Origin: Pectinophora gossypiella
Lineage: Eukaryota; Arthropoda; Insecta; Lepidoptera; Gelechiidae
NCBI RefSeq assembly: GCF_024362695.1
Contig: NC_065404.1
Coordinates: forward strand, 7,976,604 to 8,040,603
DNA length: 64,000 nt
Direction: 5' to 3'
A model generated the notes under the pieces. That model had not been told where the DNA came from and made no database searches. It worked only from the letters and a program-made list of their open reading frames with translations. Positions 20,175-29,100 of the stretch are shown one piece after another. A program made the translations under genes and the position numbers. Positions within the stretch are counted from its first letter, which is position 1. Each line of letters begins with the position of its first letter.

Positions 20175-23100
20175 TTACTTAGATTTTTCATTCGACTTCA
20201 CAGCGTCGATGTTTTTCATCACAGGAACCTTATATTTCTTAGTATGTATATTGACTGGGCAAAGACAATCGACCTCTTCCTTAATTTTGTTCCAACTATA
20301 GTCTACGTCCTCTTTCTTTGTATTGCGAGAACATATCACGAATCGAATCATGTATCTGTTGTGATACGAACCGGCCACCATGAAGACCTTTTTCTTTTCA
20401 GTCAGGTTATCCAACAGCTTCTTCGTTACCTTGTCTCCTTCTGTTAATCTAAAACACACCAATCCCATTGCAGGTTCTGGTTCAATCACAAATCGGTCAT
20501 CAGGTTGCATCAGCTGTGCGAAATATTTCGCGAGACCGATTTGATTCCTAATGTGACTTCTAATGCCCTCAGTTCCGTAAATTCTCAAGACAGTCCATAG
20601 TTTCAACGCTCTGAACTTGCGCCCGAGCGGCAGCTGCCAGTGCCTGTAGTCAGGGATCTTATTTGAATTTTCTAAGTCATCTAAATATATTCTTTGGACA
20701 TCAAACGTCTTTATCAAATCATAGCCATTCTTCACCCACATACAGGAACAATCGAAGTTGACAAGCATCCATTTGTGGGCGTTGACATCAAATGAGTCAA
20801 CATATTCAACGCCGTTCATCAAGTGTCTGTATTCTGGGCAAGTGAAAGCGGCACCAGCATAGGCGGCATCTACGTGGAGCCAGACATTATACTCATTACA
20901 TAGTGGTCCTATCTCATATAAAGGATCAAAAGCGCAGGTTCCAGTTGTACCTAATGTAGCAACACAATAACAAGGTATGAGCCCTTGTTCCTGATCTTCT
21001 TCAAAAGCTTTCTTCAACGTGTCCCCGCGCAGTTTGCCATCAGCATCTGTTTTCAACAGCCTCATTTTCATGGAACCAAGTAGGCCTGCTTTCTCTACGG
21101 ACGAATTACTCTGATCCGAAGAGTACGCTATGAGCTTGGCTTTGATGAAACCCTCATCTAAGTCTGGGTTGGTTTGCTTGATTCTGCGAACGGTTCTATC
21201 CTTAGCGGCCAAGAGTCCGACGAGAGTAGCCTCACTTGCTGAACCCTGTACATCAAATTGTGGACATGATGACATATTCTTATTACTTACAAGATAAACA
21301 GCCTGTATATGTCTGGTGAGAAATACACCTGGTGAGGTACTTATACATTTCACGCTCATGCCTCCCAGTTACCACCAGTTAGCTAATTAAGATTTAATTA
21401 AGATCTCCACACACAACAGGCAGTATATCTACCGGTAGCGTTCGAGCTTGTAAGTATGCACTTTGAGTTTGTATGAAGCTTAGGTACCTAAGTTTTCCTT
21501 CACGCATTGAATTTATCGCTCCTATATGTATAGGTATGTGGAGAACATTACTATAATTCACCTGGATCACTCCACCGCCAGGTCCGGTGGAACAGTTGAG
21601 GAACTGCTCAGGCAGCCCCAGCAGCTTGCCCAGCCAGTTCATCGTCACCACCTCCAGCTCAGTGCACGCCGGACTTGACATCTGAGAACAGAATAAACAT
21701 CAGATGGAATTGTCTCGGCAAGTAGTGAAAGTCAACCGGGGAGAAATCCAATCAGTCAGAAAAGTTGTTTTTAGTAGGTGTAGGTGGTTATATTATTATA
21801 ACGAATATTATACAGACACAAGAAAACTACACTGGCTAGACTGAATTCGACTTAATGAGTTCGAATTCACGTTTGGATCATGGATTTTGGAATGGAATTA
21901 CATCACGTGGTTACCAGGATTTCTGCCCCGTTAATGGCAATGTGCGGAAGGCAAGACAGAAACCACTGCCCTATTTTTCCCTAAAAAAGTAGTATGGGGA
22001 ATGCTACACCGAAAAGAGCGTGGCTCTTAAACAGTTTCAATAAAAGGGAGCGGAGGTAAGTGCAGTGTGAACACCCCGTAAGCGAGACGGCCGCGCAGTA
22101 CCTATTGTATCGAGATTGTAAGGATCGGCGTGGCGCGTCGGCCGGTCCGTCGATGCATTGTATGAACGCACTACGCGTTACCGGTGCGCACATTCGTGTG
22201 GACAGCGAGACACAGTTGGCGTGTTGGTAGCACATTCGTTGGTACAGCTTTCGTGATAGCTACGCGTGTGCGTAGCGCACGCCTCGAGGTTCCAAATGCT
22301 CATATTTGTCACAATATGGGTCTTGCAGCTAAAGTGATAAATTAGTAATGATGTGAATGGCAATAGGCTCGCCGTCTATTACTTATATGAGGTTTAAACA
22401 TAACTGGCGAGGAGTGGATGTATATGTTAAACACATCTGATGATGATGTTATGCTATGAAAGAAGTTCTAGCCATAGAGGCGGCCAATCAGCTCGCGATA
22501 CCAAACACTTCAGGACCCCGATACCGACCCCGCCGGCGTTGTCGACGATTTCCCTCAATCAGCGCTTATCGCTATCGACCCGCTAGGGTCGATTAATTCT
22601 TTCAAATATGTTTCCTCTCAGACGACGCCATGAGCCGAGGTTCGCGCCCAACTGGGCACCCTCAGGCCTGTTGTCTTAGTCGTTGTACCGGGTGAGAGCC
22701 TTCAGCGCTCCCCATTTGTCCGGCCAAGTAGTAAATGCCATCTGCGGCAAATCTACAATAAGTCACGTCAAAAAAAACATATATTTATTTTATCAGCATA
22801 CCCAGCTGAATCCAATGACTCCAAGCCCGTTACTCAGAATACTTCCAACCAGACTCGCTGTTGGGGCTAGTTCTTGATTGTGCAGGGATTCCAGAATAAA
22901 ATGCTTCACGATGATTGACTTTCACTGGTTTATTACGTGAATTTATACAAATTTATGTGGTGCGTGGACGCGACGTAACGCGTCGCGCGCAAAGGTTGAT
23001 CGGCGAGTGATCGAAGATGGCGGCTCGGCGCGGCGGGCGGCGGCGCGGAGCGGCGCGGGGGCATCGCGGGTGTCGCGGGGGACGCGGGCGGTGACCGACG

Positions 23101-26100
23101 CGGGCGCGGGGCGGTTGTCATTGTGTGCGTGAACAGGCTCCCGGGGTTGGAACATCCTGTTCCAAAGATGGTTCATGTGCTGGTAGGGGGCACAGCCGGT
23201 TGTAAGCTCTCCGAATGCTTCCGGTCGCAGTGGTGACGTCAGCGACGCGTGAGATGCCGTCAGGTCCGGGGTGTAGGCAGGTGACTCTTCCCAGCAGCCA
23301 GCGGTTAGGCGGAAGGCGATCGTCCTTCACGAGGACCATGTCGCCGACTAGTAGCTCTCCTTTGTTATGCTGCCATTTGGTTCTTTTTTGTAGCTCTGAA
23401 ATATATTCTTTATAATATCGATTCCAGAAGTGTGCAGTCAGTGCCATTGTTCTTTTATAACGAGACAATGTGCAGATTCGAGCTTCTCTCTCTAGGTCGA
23501 TCTGTGGATGAGGCAGCATAGTTAGGGTTCGTCCGATTAAGAAGTGAGATGGAGTCAAGGGAATGAGATCATTAGGATCCGACGATAACGGAGTCAACGG
23601 GCGTGAATTGAGAATTCCCTCTATTTGAACGAGGACTGTGTTCATTTCCTCATATGTCAAATGCGCTAATGAAAGGACTCTTTTAAGATGATGCTTAATA
23701 GATTTGACCGAACTTTCAGCCAAGCCGTTGAAATGAGGGCTATAAGCAGGTGAGAATTTAAAGTTAATTGCCCGCTCTGATGCATATGAACTTATGTCGT
23801 TACATTTGGCCTTAAGAAACTTTGACATCTCATTGTAAGCACCAAGAAAATTAGTACCATTATCCGAGTATATATTAACAGGTTTACCTCTACGAGCCGT
23901 AAATCTATTAAGTGCGGCTAAAAAAGCCTCCGTGCTTAAGTCGGTAACTAGCTCAATGTGAACTGCTCTTACAGCCAGGCAGACAAAGATACAAATATAC
24001 GATTTTACCAATTTGCAACCTCTACCTTTTCTGTCCGCTATGATAATAGGGCCGGCGTAGTCAACGGCAGTGCTAGAAAATGGAAAGTCTGAGTGAAGTC
24101 GTTCAGTAGGTAAATTGGCCATTATAGGCTGAATAGACTTACCAGTGTGCCTACAACAAGTATGGCATTCATGAGTTATCTTTCTAGCCAGATTACGACC
24201 ACCTATGGTCCAGTATTTATGTCTTAATACAGAAAGTAGTAGTTGAGGACCTGAATGCATTAATATTTTGTGAAAATGTCGGAATAAGAGCTGCGTTATG
24301 TGATGAGATGCGTGAAGTAAAATTGGGTGCTTTGTATCATAATCGTAATTAGAGTTAGAAAGCCTACCTCCCACGCGAATGACACCTTCATCTGACAAAA
24401 ATGGATTTAAATTCAACAGTTTATTTTTAGCAGGTAAGTGTTTTTGTTTATGTAACATGTTATGCTCATTGTAGAATACAGTTAATTGAACTATTTTGCA
24501 TAAAGCAATTGTAGAAAAAGTTAATTCCGGTATTTTTAAAAATCCAGTACGTTTTGCAGAGGGATGACGACAGTTGTGTATGAATCTTAGTATATAAGCT
24601 GTCACGCGTTGTAGTTTGCTGAAATCAGAGAATTTATCTGTATAATTAGTTTCCTCACTAGATAGATGACAAGTTTGTGTGGCTTTCGTTTCAGGTAAAG
24701 CAGTGAGCATGTGCTTTGGTTGAGTTGGCCAGTCAGAATTAGTATGTAATAGAAACGTGGGCCCTGCGAACCAAAGATTACAATTAAGTAGATGAATGGG
24801 ATTACAACCTCTCGAACCGATGTCAGCGGGATTTAACTTTGTGGGTACATACATCCAATCTTCGGGAAGGGTGACATCTGAGATTTCGTTAATACGATGC
24901 AATACAAATGATTTTAAAGATGCTTTAGGGGCCCTTATCCAACCCAAAACAATTGTTGAGTCACACCAAAAATAACAGTTGTCAATTTTGATTCTTAAGG
25001 CAGTTTTCACCTTTATTGCCAATCGAACTGCCAACAATGCTCCACAAAGCTCTAATCGGGGTGTTGTCATACCCTTTAGTGGGGCAACCTTGCTCTTTGC
25101 CATGACCAGATGAACAGTGATGCTGCCATCTAGGGAAATGCTACGTAAGTATACACACGCACTATAAGCATGAAGAGATGCGTCGCAAAAAGTATGAAGT
25201 TCAATACCCTTTGGAGAAGTACATATTATATGTCGTGGAACAACAATGTTGTTTAATTGAGAAAGAGAACTTAAGAATGTTGACCAATCTTTTTCTATAG
25301 AATCGGGTACACATTCGTCCCATGAAACCTTCGAAACCCAAAGTTTTTGAAGAATGATTTTACCTTGTAAAATACACGGGTTAATAAGACCTAATGGATC
25401 AAAAATCTGTCCTATTGTAGACAAGATCGATCGCTTACTAACCTTCTCATTTGATGACTCAACATTAACCGAAAATGATAACATATCAGACCTACAAGCC
25501 CATCGCAAGCCTAATGTTTTGGCTTCATCGTCATTTATTAGTTTGAGCAAATTGTCATCATTATTATCATTTTGAATATTTTCCAAGATATGCGGAATAT
25601 TTGAACGCCATTTTCTTAAATAAAATTGTCCTTGCTTAAGTTGATCAATTACACCCTTAATTATGTGAATAAGAGTTGACTCGGAGTCGTGTCCGCTGAT
25701 GTAATCATCAATGTAAAAATCATGTAATATTGTTTCACGTACTAACGGGTCATCACACTCTTGTCCCAATTGGACAAGGCAGCGCGTAGCAAGATACGGA
25801 GCCGATGCAGTGCCGTAAGTGACAGTATTTAAATCATATATTTTTATTTCTTGTGTGGGTTCGAACCGCCACAATATCTGTTGTAAGCATCGCTGATGTT
25901 CTGCTACAAGTACACAGCGGTACATTTTTTCACAATCAGAGGTGACTACGTACTTATGTTGACGGAAACGAATAAGAATATTAATTAAGTCATCTTGAAC
26001 AGTTGGACCTACACTCTGAATGTCATTGAAGGATATACCTGAAGTAGTTTTAGCTGAGGCGTCAAATACCACTCTCAGTTTGGTGGTAAGACTGGACTCT

Positions 26101-29100
26101 CGTACAACACCGTGGTGGGGAACTGTGTAAGTAGGGTTTTCATTAATATTATCAGTGTTAGTCAATGACATATGGCCGAGGTCAATGTACTCACGTATAA
26201 AATCATTATATTGTTGTTTGAACAATGGGAAACGTTTAAATTTACGTTCCAACGATAGGAAACGGTTTAATGCTTGATCGTAAGAATTACCTAACGTTGC
26301 GGGCGTCTGTTTTAAAGGAATCTGAACTATAAAGCGACCGTCGTCTTGACGTTTAGTTGTAGCGACAAAATGTTGTTCACACTCGTGCTCTTCCTTAGTA
26401 GTTTTGCGAGGTGACGGAACAGATTCTAACTCGAAAAATGTATCAAGTTGATTTTGTATATTGACTTCATTAATGAAATGGCAATGGACTGTATTAACGG
26501 GTGATTGTTTATGGTTACAAGTATGAAATGAACCTGACACCAACCAGCCGAGCTTGGTGTTACTGAGCACCGGCATATTTTTGCCTAATGATATACGTTC
26601 AGTACCTAGAATATTCCAGAATACTTCAGCGCTGAGCAACATGTCGATCTCAGACGGTGAATTGAATGTTGGGTCAGCTAATGTGATATTTTTAGGTATA
26701 TTTAATGGTTCAATATCAAAGTAAGTCATAGGTAACATTTGTGTTATTTGTGGAATAATAAAGCAACTAATGTTTGTTGTGTATTTTTCAGTTCGTGACG
26801 ATAAAGTAATATCAGAACGTTTATGAATGCGAATTGATTCACGACTCAAACCTTCGACCGTAGTCGACGTCGAGTAAATAGGAAGTTTCAACTTATTTCT
26901 TAACCTTTCAGTTATAAAGTTAGACGTGCTCCCATTGTCTAGTAAAGCGCGCACTTTATGTAGTTTACCATCAGTGTCGACAACGCTAACAAGTGCCGTG
27001 GAGAGAAGAACGCTACTACGGTGAGTAGATGATAAAACAATATCATTTGGTATTGATTGGTCCTCACATATTGATTCTGTTTCAGAGCTGGCGTCCTCCT
27101 GCGCAGCTAGTACGACGCAGTTATTGTTCGCAGACGTAGCAGGGCGGGCAGAGGTGGAAGGCTGCTCGGGAGCAGTATGCGTCGTCTCATTGGTGTGGAG
27201 TAACGTGTTGTGATACTTAGTACAGATTCTGCACGGACCAAATCTACACCGTTTTACCTCATGTCCTTGACGTAAACAATTGGAGCATAATTTCAATTGT
27301 TTGATTTTATGGTTTTTTTCTTGAATAGATAAGAGCTTGAATTTTGTACACTGGTAAATAGGATGGTTTTGTTTACACAAAGGACATGAATATTGTCTTT
27401 GTGTATTTGAGTTTTCATTAACGATAAATGTACGCGGCCGAGCACCTGCAGGCTCGCTATGCCTACGTCTATTTTGACCCTGATCCACCATGGTTTCTAG
27501 CAATTCCGCGCGATTGTTAATGAACTTAGTAAAAACATCCAAAGTAGGCATTTTTTCAAGATCATTGGTATGTTCTTTCCATTTACGATTAGTAACTTGA
27601 TCAAGTTTGCCAGAAGCCATGTGAACAATTAATATATCCCAGTTTTTGGTGTCAACATTGAGTGTTTTAAGTGACCTTATATTTTTATTAATAATGTCGA
27701 CCAAATTACGTAAAGCAACCGATGACTCTTTAGCTATCGGTTCGATATCTAATAACGCTTGTATGTGATTGCTAACTAAAACCTTGTCATTTTGGTAGCG
27801 CTCGCATAATAATTTCCAAGCTACATCGTAATTATGTGCAGAGAAATCTAAGCAACTTATGACATTTGCAGCTTTGTCCTTTAAAGATGATCGCAAATAG
27901 TGAAATTTGTTTACTTTTGGTATAGTATCGTTCTCATGAATAAGTGACGTGAAGGTATCATGAAATTCAAGCCAGTTTTCGTAATGGCCAGAAAAGGTAG
28001 GCAAATGTATCGTAGGTAATCGCAAGCTTGGCCCACCTGTTGCAAGTACAGTACCAGACACGGAGGCTGCCGACGACACGTTGTCTCTGCCTGGCTGCGG
28101 AGAGGCAAACCTGCTCGCGAAATCTCGCGCTCTGCCGACGCTCGCGAAGTACTCAGCATCGAACTTCTCGCGATATTGGTACTCCTTCTCACAGTCCGCA
28201 TCTGAAATTTCCGTGCAACCTTCTATTTCAACTTGTAATATATCATATTCATTATACCATTCCTCGACCTTGGTTAACCTAATATTAAGTTCGCTAAGCT
28301 GTGCGCTACTAGGTTTTTCGCATGTGGTAATAACGTCTAAATAGGCGATGAATTGAGTTAGTTTTGATCGATATGAACTACGTTTTCGTCGTAGTACTGG
28401 CAACGTACTCGTCATGTTTATGACTATTTAGGTAGGTAAAAGCTGCAATGATAGTATACAAATATTACGGTAAGTATGTGTAATGTAGCGCAAAAAAAAA
28501 TGCTATTAGTGCGTGAATGAAGTTACCCAAGTAGTAGTAAATACCTATAATAACATTCAGAAACTCAAGTTGATTTCCTTTTAAAGAATTATTTTTTTTT
28601 TAAAGCGCAAATAGGTAATAAGAGTGTTAGTAATTGAATGAGGAAGATTATAATCCGTCATGTGAAGAAAAATAATTATGTGTGATGCGTACAATGAGAA
28701 TATAACTGATAATCAAGGTGCAAGTAGGTTCTTGTTGTTATTGAACAACAATACCAATTGAAAAAAAATAAATTGAAAAAAAAAAACAGAAAACAAAAAA
28801 TGTTTTTAAGGCGCAAACGTAAAGACAGAAATATACTAAACTTAAAGATAATAAGGCGTGCAGAGCAGAGCGGGCAAGAAAGCAGTGCGATCAGCTGGCA
28901 CGACGTGGCAAATACTGGTCGCGCCGGCCGCCGACTCGACAAAATGGCGCAGCGATGGCGCACTAGCGTGTTGGCCCGGCCCGGCGTCTGCACCGCTAAA
29001 TGCACCGAACCGACGACGCGTCTGCGTCCGCCAGAATCACTGGAATGCGATAAGAAAATGTAGGTAATTGTTTCGCAAATAGCGTATAACCCTTTTTTCA

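Noticed and set aside
22943..23176. Minus-strand frames inside the GC-rich LTR
   Set aside because: The same frames appear in both LTRs and have arginine/alanine-rich composition expected from GC bias. They are relevant only as read-through of the broken host exon.
28758..29063. Plus-strand frames in the retrotransposon leader
   Set aside because: They are opposite to the element, short, and without motifs. Composition explains them.
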